Below are positions 39,681-47,993 of a stretch of DNA of 47,993 nucleotides, one piece after another; position 1 is the first letter of the stretch; each line of letters begins with the position of its first letter. The notes under the pieces were generated by a model. It did no database searches. It was not told where the DNA came from and was given only the letters and a program-made list of their open reading frames with translations. This DNA comes from Oxalobacteraceae bacterium UBA6704 (GTDB lineage Bacteria > Pseudomonadota > Gammaproteobacteria > Burkholderiales > Burkholderiaceae_D): NCBI GenBank assembly GCA_002454505.1, contig DKJA01000126.1, forward strand, positions 9,563 to 57,555. Direction: 5' to 3'. The translations under genes and the position numbers were made by a program.

Positions 39681-40079
39681 ATGAACAAGCAGATCATCCT
39701 CAACCTGCCAGTGCAGGACCTGGACAAGTCCAAGGCCTTCTTTTCCCACCTGGGCTTTACTTTCAACGACCGGTACAGCGGCGAGAGCTCGGCGTTCATG
39801 AACATTGTCGGCGACACCATCCAGGCCATGCTGACCACTGAACCTTTCTTTGCGTCGCTGATCGACAAGCCTGTCGCGCAGGCGAAGGAAGCCAATGAAC
39901 TCGTCATCTGCCTGAGCTGCGAAAGCCGGGAAGAAGTCGACACCCTTATCGCCAGGGCCGTCGCTGCCGGCGGCCGCACGCCGCACTCGCCGGAAGACCA
40001 TGGTTTCATGTATGACCAGGGTTTCGAGGACATCGACGGGCACTTGTGGAACCTGGTCTGGGTGGCGCCGGAGGCCTGA
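39681..40079 (+). CDS. VOC-family (glyoxalase/bleomycin-resistance-like) protein
   Basis: The 132-residue protein starts at ATG 39681 behind AAGGAA. It shows two beta-alpha-beta-beta-beta modules: IILNLPVQDLDKSKAFFSHL, GFTFNDRYSGESSAFMNIVG, AMLTTEPFF, then NELVICLSCESREEVDTLIA, GGRTPHSPEDHGFMYDQGFE and the family end DIDGHLWNLVW. A His and Glu for metal binding are visible in DGHLWNLVW and nearby. VOC proteins are isomerases, dioxygenases or resistance proteins; this DGHLWN type is usually annotated only as VOC. No operon partner is close. Confidence 0.9.
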   Translation: MNKQIILNLPVQDLDKSKAFFSHLGFTFNDRYSGESSAFMNIVGDTIQAMLTTEPFFASLIDKPVAQAKEANELVICLSCESREEVDTLIARAVAAGGRTPHSPEDHGFMYDQGFEDIDGHLWNLVWVAPEA

Positions 40080-40172
40080 TTTCTGGCGCGGCATCGGTGC
40101 ATTCGCTCGATCAGAATATGCCGGCAGATTGTGCCTCGTCCACGATTGCCATGCCGTCTCCTTGAGTTACCG

Positions 40173-40826
40173 TCAATTCTGCGGCGTAACGAGCGTCCAG
40201 ATTTCCTTCAGCGAGTCCGCATCTGGTGTCCGCAAATGCCGGTCGCCGGGCTTGAAGATCCCCGTGCTGATCAGGTCCTGGATGGCCCCAACGAACCCGC
40301 CGCCGCTCTGGGATCCCCAGGGGCGCTGCTGGCATGCCAGCAGCGGGGCCCGGAGCCTGCCGGCCCAGCGGCGCAGCATATGCTGCAAGCTCGCAAGGCT
40401 TTCGTTACCTTGATCGGCGGCCAGCGCGCAAACCAGCCGCTGGTTGAACTGCAGCGTTTTGCCAGGCACGCCGAGCAATGCTTCATTGGCCAATCCGAAA
40501 TAGAAATCCGGGGCGCGGTCGTCACGCTCGCATTGACGCCAGGACGGTGTCCATGCTTCCACGTGGCAGAACCTGCGGCCTGCGGCATCATCCGCGTGCG
40601 TCCACTTTGCGTGGGACTGATCGTTCCAGCCGAGGCGGCCGAAAGAAATGGCCTTGCCGTCGACATCGAACTGCGTCGTCCGCACAGCCGTGCTGCCGCG
40701 TGGGCCGTTTGCGTAAGGCGCCAGGTCCGCCGCGAACGCCGTCCACACGGGTTCGTGCCACAGGCTTTCCGCGTCGGGGCCTGTCAACATCAGAAATACA
40801 GTGTAGTCGCGCTTGTAAAAATTCAT
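40173..40826 (-). CDS. Protein of unknown function
   Basis: 217 residues, cytoplasmic, behind AAGGGATTCA. It contains tryptophan-rich patches (WHEPVWTAFAADL, GRLGWNDQSHAKWTH, VEAWTPSWRQCERDD) and a helical C-terminal half (QFNQRLVCALAADQGNESLA, ASLQHMLRRWAGRLRAPLLA). Codon use and a good ribosome binding site argue it is real. I recognise no family and no catalytic motif. It stands between a VOC gene and an AraC gene without close operon partners; the 179-bp gap to the AraC stop holds nothing I recognise. Confidence 0.7.
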   Translation of the reverse strand: MNFYKRDYTVFLMLTGPDAESLWHEPVWTAFAADLAPYANGPRGSTAVRTTQFDVDGKAISFGRLGWNDQSHAKWTHADDAAGRRFCHVEAWTPSWRQCERDDRAPDFYFGLANEALLGVPGKTLQFNQRLVCALAADQGNESLASLQHMLRRWAGRLRAPLLACQQRPWGSQSGGGFVGAIQDLISTGIFKPGDRHLRTPDADSLKEIWTLVTPQN

Positions 40827-41005
40827 TGAATCCCTTCGAATGGAGACTGCGTGCGCCGCTGTACAGCAGGACGTCCGCGATCAGGTGAGCCAGAAATTCG
40901 ACAATGATTTGCATCGCTTCCCCGCTTGCTTCACCTTTGGTCGCTGACCAGTCCAGTTTGCATTGGCCGGATGCGCCTGCGCGCCATCGTCGACGAACAG
41001 GCATC

Positions 41006-42037
41006 TTAATCCCCCTGCCGCGCCCCCTTGCGATAAGCGGAAGGACTGCTGCCGGTCCAGTCCTTGAACGCGCGGCAGAATCCGGTTGCATCGGCGAAGC
41101 CCAGATCGAATGCCAGCGCTGCCACGGCCGTGTTCGAACTGGTCAGCCGGTGCACGGCGATATCCCTTCGCAGGCCGTCCTTCACCGCCTGGAAGTTGGT
41201 GCCTTCCTCGGCAAAGCGCCGGTTGAGCGTGCGCACGGACGTGTGCAATGCCTGCGCCAGATCCTGGATGGTCGCCGGCCGGGCAAGATTCTGTTCGAGA
41301 TGTTCGCGCGCCTTCGCCGCAACGGACGCGCGATGGCATGCGCTGAAGGTCCAGTCCTCCGGCGCCCGCTTCAGGAAGGCCCACAGCTCATGCTTCTCGC
41401 GTTTGAATGTCTCCGCGCCATCCGCGTACGAAAAATAAATGCCCGTCGTGGCGGCATCGAAGACCACCTCGCCGGGATACAGGAACGCATAGTCGTCCAC
41501 ATGCCGCGGCCTGGAGAAACTGAACTCCACCCGGTGCAGGCTGATCTCGCGGCCAAGCAGCCAGGACGCGATGCCGTGGATCAGCTTCATCATCAGCTCA
41601 TGCCCGAGAGGTGCGACCTGCACGCCAGGCGTCCTCGGCACGAGCGCCAGCCGCACCAGATTGTTCTTCGTTGAAATCTGCAGCCGGTAATCGTCCAGCA
41701 GCAGGTTCCAGAAGCGGACAAAGCGGTTCAGCGCCACCAGCACGGTGGGCGCATCCAGCAGGCTGAGCATCAGGTATTTCAGCGTGCCGGTGCGGATGGG
41801 GCGGGACCACAGGCCCAGCATCTCGTCGTCGAGCGTGGATGCGACGGTGCGGTACAGCGCGACATATTGCTGCCGCGTCAGCCGCGCATCGCGCTGTTGC
41901 AGCAGGGATTGCGGAATGCCGGCACTCGCCAGCACCTGGGCTGCCACCTTTTCGCCATGACGCGTACGCACGCACTGCAGCATCCCGTGCAGAAAGTGGG
42001 CCGACACCGTAAAAGCGCTTTGCCAGGATAGTTTCAT
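41006..42037 (-). CDS. AraC-family regulator (OruR/ArgR-like, PF12625 type)
   Basis: The 343-residue protein has an N-terminal Arabinose_bd-type domain (about 20-210) with LGLWSRPIRTGTLKYLMLSL, VALNRFVRFWNLLLDDYRLQ and LHRVEFSFSRPRHVDDYAFL. The C-terminal AraC DNA-binding domain (about 235-335) shows TIQDLAQALHTSVRTLNRRF and ALAFDLGFADATGFCRAFKD, WTGSSPSAYR. Members sense small organic molecules. It is divergent from a beta-ketoacyl-ACP synthase gene across a 161-bp gap, so that gene may be its target. Confidence 0.92.
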   Translation of the reverse strand: MKLSWQSAFTVSAHFLHGMLQCVRTRHGEKVAAQVLASAGIPQSLLQQRDARLTRQQYVALYRTVASTLDDEMLGLWSRPIRTGTLKYLMLSLLDAPTVLVALNRFVRFWNLLLDDYRLQISTKNNLVRLALVPRTPGVQVAPLGHELMMKLIHGIASWLLGREISLHRVEFSFSRPRHVDDYAFLYPGEVVFDAATTGIYFSYADGAETFKREKHELWAFLKRAPEDWTFSACHRASVAAKAREHLEQNLARPATIQDLAQALHTSVRTLNRRFAEEGTNFQAVKDGLRRDIAVHRLTSSNTAVAALAFDLGFADATGFCRAFKDWTGSSPSAYRKGARQGD

Positions 42038-42198
42038 GGTCCCGTGATTATGGCGCAGATTGCATATTCATTGGCGCGATGTGCCAACCTTTTTGCCGGC
42101 GCCTGCCTATACTTGATTCTTATTTGAAAGATGTGCCAGGTGGTTCGCTGGCCGCTGCATGGCGTATTTTGCCAATATTTTCACAACAGGAGCATGAG

Positions 42199-43467
42199 TT
42201 GACTACAAGACGAATTGTCGTGACCGGCATGGGCATCGTGTCGCCGCTGGGCTGCGGAGTCGAGGCCGTATGGCGCCGGCTCCTGGATGGTCAGTCGGGG
42301 CTGGCGATGCTGCCCGACGACATCACGGAAGGCATTGCCGCCAGGGTGGCCGGCGCAGTGCCGGACTGGACGCCGGAACGACCATGGGGATTCGACCCGG
42401 CGCTCGCCGTGGAACCGAAGGACCACAAGAAAATGGACCGGTTCAGCCTGTTCGCGCTGGCCGCCGCGCAGGAGGCGCTGAACCAGGCCGGCTGGCAGCC
42501 CGATACGGACAGCGCCCGCGACAGGACGGCCACCATCGTCGGCTCCGGCGTGGGCGGATTCGGCGCCATCGTGGAAGCGGTGCGGACCACCGATGGCCGC
42601 GGCCCCAGGCGGCTTTCGCCGTTCACCGTGCCCAGTTTCCTCGCCAACATGGCGGCCGGGCACATCTCCATCCGCCACGGTTTCCGCGGCCCGCTCGGCG
42701 CACCGGTCACCGCCTGCGCCGCCAGTGCACAGGCGATTGGCGATGCAGCGCGCCTGATCCGTGCCGGGGAAGCGGATATCGCCGTGTGCGGCGGTGCCGA
42801 GGCATGCATCGACCGCGTGAGCTTCGGCGCATTTGCCGCGGCAAGAACGATGTCCACCGGCTTCAATGAGCAGCCCACGCAGGCGTCGCGCCCCTTCGAT
42901 ACGGCACGGGACGGCTTCGTGATGGGCGAGGGTGCCGGCATGCTGGTCATCGAAGAACTGGAGCATGCCTTGCGCCGCGGCGCGACGCCGATCGCGGAAC
43001 TGCTGGGGTATGGCACGAGCGCCGATGCGTATCACATGACGTCGCCGCCCGACGACGGTGCCGGCGGCCGGCGCGCGATGGAACTGGCGATCCGGCAGGC
43101 CAACCTGGTACCCGAGCAGATCGGTCACCTGAACGCCCATGCGACGTCCACGCCGGTCGGGGACATCAGCGAACTGGCTGCCATCAGGGCGATCTTCGGC
43201 ACCGGTCGCGGCCCCGCCGTCTCCGCCACCAAGTCCGCGACAGGACATCTGCTCGGCGCGGCCGGCGGCGTGGAAGCGATCTTTACCGTGCTGGCGCTGC
43301 GCGACCAGATGGCGCCGCCGACCCTGAATCTGGCACAGCCCGATCCGGCGGCGGAGGGCATCGATATCGTCGGCGGCGCGGCTCGCAAGATAGCCACGGA
43401 CCATGCGATCTCGAATGGCTTCGGGTTTGGCGGGGTTAATGCCAGCCTGGTGTTCGGGCGGATCTGA
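42199..43467 (+). CDS. Beta-ketoacyl-ACP synthase II (FabF-like)
   Basis: The 422-residue protein starts at TTG 42199, six bases after AGGAG (42188-42192), which fits the FabF family start TTRRIVVTGMGIVSPLG. The thiolase-fold triad is complete: nucleophile Cys173 in VTACAASAQA, His314 in NAHATSTPVGD and His350 in KSATGHLLGAAGG with Lys345. It condenses malonyl-ACP with acyl-ACP. No acyl carrier protein, FabG or other fatty-acid gene is nearby, so it is a stand-alone copy with perhaps a special acyl substrate. It is divergent from an AraC regulator. A longer frame from 42079 lacks homology. Confidence 0.9.
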   Translation: MTTRRIVVTGMGIVSPLGCGVEAVWRRLLDGQSGLAMLPDDITEGIAARVAGAVPDWTPERPWGFDPALAVEPKDHKKMDRFSLFALAAAQEALNQAGWQPDTDSARDRTATIVGSGVGGFGAIVEAVRTTDGRGPRRLSPFTVPSFLANMAAGHISIRHGFRGPLGAPVTACAASAQAIGDAARLIRAGEADIAVCGGAEACIDRVSFGAFAAARTMSTGFNEQPTQASRPFDTARDGFVMGEGAGMLVIEELEHALRRGATPIAELLGYGTSADAYHMTSPPDDGAGGRRAMELAIRQANLVPEQIGHLNAHATSTPVGDISELAAIRAIFGTGRGPAVSATKSATGHLLGAAGGVEAIFTVLALRDQMAPPTLNLAQPDPAAEGIDIVGGAARKIATDHAISNGFGFGGVNASLVFGRI

Positions 43468-43531
43468 TCGCGACACGGCTGTAGAGAGACCAATGCTATG
43501 CTGAGCTGTCATCCGTTGGAGTTGTCCAATC

Positions 43532-43774
43532 ATGCTCATGGCTTTCCTGTCGCTGTTGTGTTCTTTCCTGCTGTTCCTGACCGGCTGGCTGATGGTGCCT
43601 TTCTTCGTCTTCGGTCCGCTGTCCATCTACTTTGGCTGGAAGTCTTACAAGCAATCAAGAGCAAGGATGCATGGCGGCACCGGCATGCGGCTGCTGGCCC
43701 TCATGCCGATGTTCATCGCCATCGTTGCCATTCCCGGGACACTGATCTTCATCCAGGCAACCTATAAAGCCTGA
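43532..43774 (+). CDS. Small two-helix membrane protein
   Basis: 80 residues with hydrophobic helices at about 3-36 and 53-74 joined by a basic loop (KSYKQSRARMHGGTGMR), likely cytoplasmic. No family recognised. It follows the synthase gene by 64 bp on the same strand. The start is the first ATG of the frame; no strong ribosome binding site is seen. Confidence 0.6.
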   Translation: MLMAFLSLLCSFLLFLTGWLMVPFFVFGPLSIYFGWKSYKQSRARMHGGTGMRLLALMPMFIAIVAIPGTLIFIQATYKA

Positions 43775-43918
43775 GCCCCCACGCGGGGCGGGCAGGTAAT
43801 GATCCGGCAGTTCATCAATTCGCCATGGCTGTCTGCCCGTCATCGTTGCCTGGCGCACGGTGAGCGGCGCGCGTACGCGCTACCGTATGTCCATACCAAT
43901 TCTGGACAGGAGCGCACC

Positions 43919-44101
43919 ATGGCAGACGATCCGAGCAAACGCGGTCAGCAGGACCGCACCCGCATCAATATTCATGAAGAGCACGAGGTCCGTTACTGGA
44001 CCGAAGCGCTGGGCGTGAGCCGCGACCGGCTCGCGCAGCTGGTCAAGCAGGTCGGCCCGTCGGCCCAGGCGGTGCGCGACAAGCTGGCCAGCGGCGACTG
44101 A
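43919..44101 (+). CDS. DUF3606-family small protein
   Basis: 60 residues from ATG 43919 behind AGGAG (43908-43912). The pattern RTRINIHEEHEVRYWTEALG, VSRDRLAQLVKQVGPSAQAV, RDKL is the DUF3606 helix-turn-helix-like fold, usually annotated as a stress-related small protein in Proteobacteria. Function unknown. It lies 43 bp before a DUF4126-like membrane protein gene, and the two may be one transcript. A longer frame from 43799 adds only non-conserved residues. Confidence 0.85.
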   Translation: MADDPSKRGQQDRTRINIHEEHEVRYWTEALGVSRDRLAQLVKQVGPSAQAVRDKLASGD

Positions 44102-44144
44102 ACAGCCGCCTCGTGAACCCTCTCTCTTCGCAAAGGAATCAACA

Positions 44145-44612
44145 ATGAAAGCAAACAGCCTGCTGTCCTCCATCCTCATTGGCGCCGTGGCAAGCGCGCG
44201 GTCAATGACGCCCATGGCGACGATCGCCACGGCCCGCCTGGCACAACGGAAAACGCCCGGCGAACTGGTTTTGCTGGACCGCCCGGTGTTCAAGTACGGC
44301 GCACTGGCCATGGGTCTCGGCGAACTGGCCGGCGACAAGATGAAGACGGCGCCCGACCGCACCGTCTTCCTGGGCCTGCTGGCGCGCGTGGCCAGTGCCG
44401 GCATCGCCGGGGCGGCGCTGGCGCCGAAGGGCCAGGAGAAAGCCGGCGCCGCTGTCGCGGTGGCCACGGCCGTCCCGCTGGCCTACCTGACGCTGGCCGG
44501 CCGTAAAAAGGCCATGGAACACATCGGCCAGACCCGCAGCGGCCTGATCGAAGATGCGCTGATTGTCGCTGCCGGCGCCGCGATCGTGGCCCTGTCGACG
44601 CGTCCCGAGTAG
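44145..44612 (+). CDS. DUF4126-like membrane protein
   Basis: The 155-residue protein begins at ATG 44145 behind AAAGGAA. Hydrophobic helices and Gly/Ala-rich turns (LLSSILIGAVASARSMTPMA, LGLLARVASAGIAGAALAPK, AGAAVAVATAVPLAYLTLAG, ALIVAAGAAIVALS) and the ARSMTP block match the DUF4126/DUF4126-like group of small membrane proteins. Function unknown. Same strand and close spacing to the DUF3606 gene suggest co-expression. Confidence 0.75.
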   Translation: MKANSLLSSILIGAVASARSMTPMATIATARLAQRKTPGELVLLDRPVFKYGALAMGLGELAGDKMKTAPDRTVFLGLLARVASAGIAGAALAPKGQEKAGAAVAVATAVPLAYLTLAGRKKAMEHIGQTRSGLIEDALIVAAGAAIVALSTRPE

Positions 44613-44744
44613 GGCTGACCGCCATCGGCGGGCACTGCGCCGCATGGGGCAGGCCGGCGGCATGGGCGATGAACGGCCTATGCCGCACGGCCGGAATCAC
44701 GGATAATGGCGGCCTTCACTTTGCGCACGCCTCTGGATACCCCC

Positions 44745-46949
44745 ATGGAAATTAAGGTCAATTTTCTCGACAAGCTTCGCCTGGAAGCGAAATTCGATGA
44801 TTTCACGGTGATTGCCGACCAGCCCATCCGCTATAAAGGCGATGGCTCGGCACCCGGTCCTTTCGATTATTTCCTGGCGTCGTCCGCGTTGTGCGCCGCT
44901 TATTTCGTCAAGCTGTACTGCGATACCCGCAATATCCCCACCGAGCATATCCGGCTGTCGCAGAACAATATCGTCGATCCGGAAAACCGCTACCAGCAGA
45001 TTTTCAAGATCCAGGTGGAACTGCCGGCGGACATCTCCGACAAGGACCGCCAGGGCATCCTGCGTTCCATCGACCGCTGCACCGTGAAAAAAGTGGTGCA
45101 GGCCGGTCCGGAATTCGTCATCGAGGAAGTGGAGAACCTGGATGCCGATGCCCAGGCGCTGCTGACGCTCAATCCTGCCGCCGATGCCAGCACCTACATC
45201 CCCGGCAAGGATCTGCCGCTGGAACAGACCATCGCCAATATGTCCGGCGTGCTGGCCAATCTCGGCATCAAGATCGAAATCGCCTCGTGGCGCAATATCG
45301 TTCCCAATGTGTGGTCGCTGCATATCCGCGACGCGCATTCGCCGATGTGTTTCACGAACGGCAAGGGCTCGACCAAGGAAAGCGCGCTGGCGTCCGCACT
45401 GGGCGAATATATCGAGCGGCTGAACAACAACCACTTCTACGCCGGTTCGTTCTGGGGCGAGGATATTGCCAACGCACCGTTCGTCCATTATCCGAACGAG
45501 CGCTGGTTCCAGCCGGGCCGCAAGGATGCACTGCCGCCTGAAATCCTCGACGAGTACTGCCTCGAGATCTACAACCCCGATGGCGAGCTGCGTGGCTCGC
45601 ATCTGATCGACACCAACTCCGGCAATACGGCGCGCGGTATCTGCTCGCTGCCGTATGTGCGGCAGTCCGATGGCGAAGTGGTGTATTTCCCGTCCAACCT
45701 GATCGAAAATCTGTTCGTCAGCAATGGCATGAGTGCCGGGAATACGCTGGCCGAAGCGCAGGTGCAATGCCTGTCCGAGATTTTCGAGCGGGCGGTCAAG
45801 CGCGAGATCCTCGAAGGCGAAATGGCCTTGCCGGATGTGCCGGACGAAGTGCTGGCGAAATACCCAGGCATTCTCGCTGGTATTCGCGGCCTGGAAGAAC
45901 AGGGCTTCCCGGTGCTGGTGAAGGATGCGTCGCTGGGCGGCGTGTACCCGGTCATGTGCGTGACGCTGATGAACCCGAAAACGGGCGGCGTGTTTGCGTC
46001 GTTCGGCGCGCATCCGAGCCTGGAAGTGGCGCTGGAGCGCAGCCTCACGGAGCTGCTGCAGGGCCGCAGCTTCGAGGGCCTGAACGATTTGCCGCGGCCG
46101 ACCTTTGCCAGCCACGCCGTGACGGAGCCGAACAACTTCGTCGAACACTTCATCGATTCCAGCGGCATCGTGTCGTGGCGCTTCTTCAGCGCGAAAGCCG
46201 ATTACGATTTCGTCGAATGGGATTTCTCGGGAGAGGGCGAGAACTCCAATGCCGACGAAGCTGCCACGCTGCTCGGTATTCTCGAAGAGATGGGCAAGGA
46301 GGTGTACACCGCGGTGTACGACCAGCTGGGCGCCATCGCCTGCCGTATTCTCGTGCCGGGTTATTCCGAGGTGTACCTGGTGGAAGACCTGATCTGGGAT
46401 AACACCAACAAGGCGCTGCTGTTCCGCGAAGATGTGCTGAACCTGCACCGCCTCGACAACGCACAACTGGAAGCACTGCTCGACCGCCTGGAAAACAGCG
46501 AGCTCGATGATTACGGCGATATCGCCACGCTGATCGGCATCGAGTTCGACGAGAACACCGAGTGGGGCCAGCTGACGGTGCTGGAACTGCGGTTGCTGAT
46601 CCAGCTCGCCCTGAAGCAGTTTGAAGAGGCGCAGGAGCTGGTGGAGTCCTTCCTGCAGTACAACGACAACACGGTCGAGCGCCGCCTGTTCTACCAGGCG
46701 CTGAACGTGGTGCTGGAAGTGGTGCTGGACGACGACCTGGAACTGGACGACTACGTGGTCAACTTCCGCCGCATGTTCGGCGCCGCCCGCATGGATGCGG
46801 CACTGGGCTCGGTGGACGGCACCGTGCGTTTCTTCGGCCTGACGCCGACCAGCATCAAGCTGGAAGGCCTTGATCGCCACCGGCGCCTGCTGGACAGCTA
46901 CAAGAAGCTGCACACGGCGCGCGCCAGGGCGGCCGGTATCACGGCTTAA
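44745..46949 (+). CDS. ycaO: OsmC-YcaO fusion protein
   Basis: The 734-residue protein joins an N-terminal OsmC-like domain (about 1-140) to a full E. coli-type YcaO (about 150-734). The OsmC part has GPFDYFLASSALCAAYFVKL with Cys50 and IDRCTVKKV with Cys112, the pair used by OsmC/Ohr peroxide reductases. The YcaO part shows the ATP/Mg motifs FTNGKGSTKESALASALGEY and SNGMSAGNTLAEAQVQCLSE, then SFGAHPSLEVALERSLTELL, and a C-terminal TPR-like region. YcaO in E. coli aids RimO methylthiolation of ribosomal protein S12. Start ATG 44745 (MEIKVNFLD) is the family start; the ATG at 44706 was rejected. Its stop overlaps the converging VOC gene by 4 bp. Confidence 0.92.
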   Translation: MEIKVNFLDKLRLEAKFDDFTVIADQPIRYKGDGSAPGPFDYFLASSALCAAYFVKLYCDTRNIPTEHIRLSQNNIVDPENRYQQIFKIQVELPADISDKDRQGILRSIDRCTVKKVVQAGPEFVIEEVENLDADAQALLTLNPAADASTYIPGKDLPLEQTIANMSGVLANLGIKIEIASWRNIVPNVWSLHIRDAHSPMCFTNGKGSTKESALASALGEYIERLNNNHFYAGSFWGEDIANAPFVHYPNERWFQPGRKDALPPEILDEYCLEIYNPDGELRGSHLIDTNSGNTARGICSLPYVRQSDGEVVYFPSNLIENLFVSNGMSAGNTLAEAQVQCLSEIFERAVKREILEGEMALPDVPDEVLAKYPGILAGIRGLEEQGFPVLVKDASLGGVYPVMCVTLMNPKTGGVFASFGAHPSLEVALERSLTELLQGRSFEGLNDLPRPTFASHAVTEPNNFVEHFIDSSGIVSWRFFSAKADYDFVEWDFSGEGENSNADEAATLLGILEEMGKEVYTAVYDQLGAIACRILVPGYSEVYLVEDLIWDNTNKALLFREDVLNLHRLDNAQLEALLDRLENSELDDYGDIATLIGIEFDENTEWGQLTVLELRLLIQLALKQFEEAQELVESFLQYNDNTVERRLFYQALNVVLEVVLDDDLELDDYVVNFRRMFGAARMDAALGSVDGTVRFFGLTPTSIKLEGLDRHRRLLDSYKKLHTARARAAGITA

Positions 46950-47362
46950 GCGCTGGCTGCGACATCCAGCAGCCACGTCACGCCGAAGCGATCCTTCAGC
47001 ATGCCGTACAGCGGCGTCCACGGCGCCGGCGCGAGCGCGTGGACGATCTGCGCGCCGTCGGCCAGCCTGTCCCACAAGGCGCGGATCTCGTCCGCCGTGT
47101 CGCTGCGCACGGACACGAAGAACGCGTTCTCGCCCGGCTGCCACGGCATCGCTGCCGATACGTCATAAGCCATGACGCGGAAGCCGTTATCGGCGGCGAC
47201 CTGGCCCCACATCACGTGGCCGGCATCGGCAGGATCCTTTACGTTGCCGGCATCCTGGTAAGTGACCAGCGTGACGTCGCCGCCGAATACGCTCTGGTAG
47301 AACGCCAGCGCGGCGCGGGCCTGGCCGCGGAAGTTGAGGTGGGTGATGGTCTGAATCGTCAT
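46946..47362 (-). CDS. PhnB-like VOC-family protein
   Basis: The 138-residue protein from ATG 47362, behind AGGAG, matches the PhnB/DUF899-like VOC pattern: THLNFRGQARAALAFYQSVF, GGDVTLVTYQDAG, HVMWGQVAADNGFRVMAYDV, ADEIRALWDRLADGAQI, and the end WTPLYGMLKDRFGVTWLLDV. Function in this subgroup is unclear and not tied to phosphonates by context. It is divergent from a YafY-type regulator, 83 bp apart, the common pairing that suggests that regulator controls it. Its stop shares TTAA with the converging OsmC-YcaO gene. Confidence 0.9.
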   Translation of the reverse strand: MTIQTITHLNFRGQARAALAFYQSVFGGDVTLVTYQDAGNVKDPADAGHVMWGQVAADNGFRVMAYDVSAAMPWQPGENAFFVSVRSDTADEIRALWDRLADGAQIVHALAPAPWTPLYGMLKDRFGVTWLLDVAASA

Positions 47363-47445
47363 ATGAGCTCCTGAAGCAGTTCGTTTGTTGGGGGGCAAGC
47401 GGTGCTACTATAGCCAGCCCTACTGTCACTTTCTGTCAGCTGCCT

Positions 47446-47993
47446 ATGTCCCGCTCCGACCGTTTGTTCCGCCTGCTGCAGGCGCTGCGCACGCTGCCCG
47501 CGCCCGTCACCGCGGTGCAGCTGGCGGCGGAAACGGGCGTGTCCGTGCGCTCCGTGTATCGCGACATCGAAAGCCTGCGCATCGGCGGCGCGGAGATCGG
47601 CGGCGAGCGCGGTTACGGCTACACGCTGATCGAAGACGGCACGCTGCCGCCGCAAACCTTCAGCCGCATCGAGATCGAAGCGCTGATGCTGGGCCTGGCC
47701 GAGGTGCGGCACATGGGCGATCCGGCGCTGACCGCCGCGGCGGCGACCGTGCTGGGCAAGGTGGCCGCCACGTTGCCGTCGCTGGGCCAGCAGCACCTGC
47801 TGCATGCGGTGTCGCAGGTGCACCGCTTCCAGGAGCGCTATCCGCCGCTGCCCGACATGGACATGCGCACCATCCGCGAGGCCTGCTGGCGCGAGCAGGC
47901 GCTGGCGATCGGCTACACGGACCGCGAGGACGCGGCGAGCGCCAGGACGATCTGGCCGCTGGCCATCGTCTACCTGGAAAACATGCTGGTGGT
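47446..47993 (+). CDS. YafY-type HTH/WYL regulator, 3'-truncated by the window edge
   Basis: 182 codons are visible from ATG 47446; the gene runs off the end. The N-terminal DeoR-like winged helix (about 3-60) reads RLFRLLQALRTLPAPVTAVQ, LAAETGVSVRSVYRDIESLR, GERGYGYTLIE. A linker follows, then the start of the WYL ligand domain (about 140 onward: IREACWREQALAIGYTDRED, TIWPLAIVYLENMLVV). WYL regulators sense small molecules or nucleic acids. It is divergent from the PhnB-like VOC gene, its probable target. The missing part should hold the rest of the WYL domain. Confidence 0.88.
   Translation, partial: MSRSDRLFRLLQALRTLPAPVTAVQLAAETGVSVRSVYRDIESLRIGGAEIGGERGYGYTLIEDGTLPPQTFSRIEIEALMLGLAEVRHMGDPALTAAAATVLGKVAATLPSLGQQHLLHAVSQVHRFQERYPPLPDMDMRTIREACWREQALAIGYTDREDAASARTIWPLAIVYLENMLV

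Noticed and set aside
43869..43880. GCGCGTACGCGC palindrome before the DUF3606 gene as an operator
   Set aside because: Alternating GC words are common by chance in this DNA and no second copy or regulator is linked to it.
44697..47144. 815-codon minus-strand open frame opposite OsmC-YcaO
   Set aside because: Antisense to a conserved fusion protein; no domain recognised.
1..47993. CRISPR array
   Set aside because: No run of regularly spaced identical repeats of 23-40 bp is visible; the 10-15 bp repeats found are single pairs or triplets.

Overview
The window is GC-rich, densely coded DNA from a Gram-negative betaproteobacterium. It most resembles an Oxalobacteraceae (Massilia/Duganella-type) genome. 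The pointers are two PEP-CTERM proteins, a large carbohydrate-type TonB-dependent receptor, an OsmC-YcaO fusion, many TetR/LysR/AraC/LytTR regulators and AAGGA-type ribosome binding sites. The taxonomic call is inference; no rRNA or tRNA gene was found.

Layout. 1-5.1 kb: an amino-sugar catabolic operon (DMT permease, KbaZ/AgaZ-like subunit, AgaS-like SIS protein, BadF-type sugar kinase, DeoR regulator). 5.1-6.5 kb: an AT-richer island with a membrane-anchored pentapeptide-repeat protein. 6.5-9.7 kb: an S41 peptidase and a LytS/LytTR-type two-component pair. 10-12.5 kb: a serine hydrolase whose signal peptide lies in another frame, and a small unknown gene. 12.6-15 kb: a secreted alpha/beta hydrolase divergent from a LuxR-type regulator, with a lux-box-like palindrome between them. 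15.3-17.2 kb: two PEP-CTERM proteins. 17.7-18.9 kb: a complete IS1595-family element with perfect 25-bp ends and an 8-bp target duplication, inserted in the stop codon of the next gene. 18.9-27 kb: a glycan-use operon read on the minus strand (TonB-dependent receptor, amidohydrolase, GH36-like glycosidase with a CBM9-like tail, DUF4832-type protein), the last three genes coupled by ATGA overlaps.

27.5-31.7 kb: a GNAT acetyltransferase behind a second S41 peptidase, two small envelope proteins, and a catalase-fold peroxidase coupled to a cytochrome b561. 31.8-35.6 kb: a secreted HExxH protein, two short-chain dehydrogenases around a SnoaL-like protein, and a divergent TetR regulator with two matching palindromic operators exactly 60 bp apart. 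35.8-37.2 kb: LysR with a divergent SnoaL-like protein. 37.4-39.5 kb: a DHA2-type exporter behind its TetR regulator, with a matching operator upstream of each. 39.7-43.5 kb: a VOC protein, an unknown protein, an AraC regulator and a lone beta-ketoacyl-ACP synthase. 43.5-47.99 kb: small membrane or stress proteins, OsmC-YcaO, a PhnB-like VOC protein and the start of a YafY-type regulator.

The strongest points for follow-up are the IS insertion that swaps TAA for TAG without changing the protein, the LuxR/lux-box/hydrolase module, the coupled glycan-use operon, the paired TetR operators, and a dispersed hairpin repeat built on CGGCCAGAAGCGGTCGTT. No CRISPR array, prophage or clearly new multi-gene system is visible. 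Large open frames antisense to the real genes come from GC-rich codon use and were left out.
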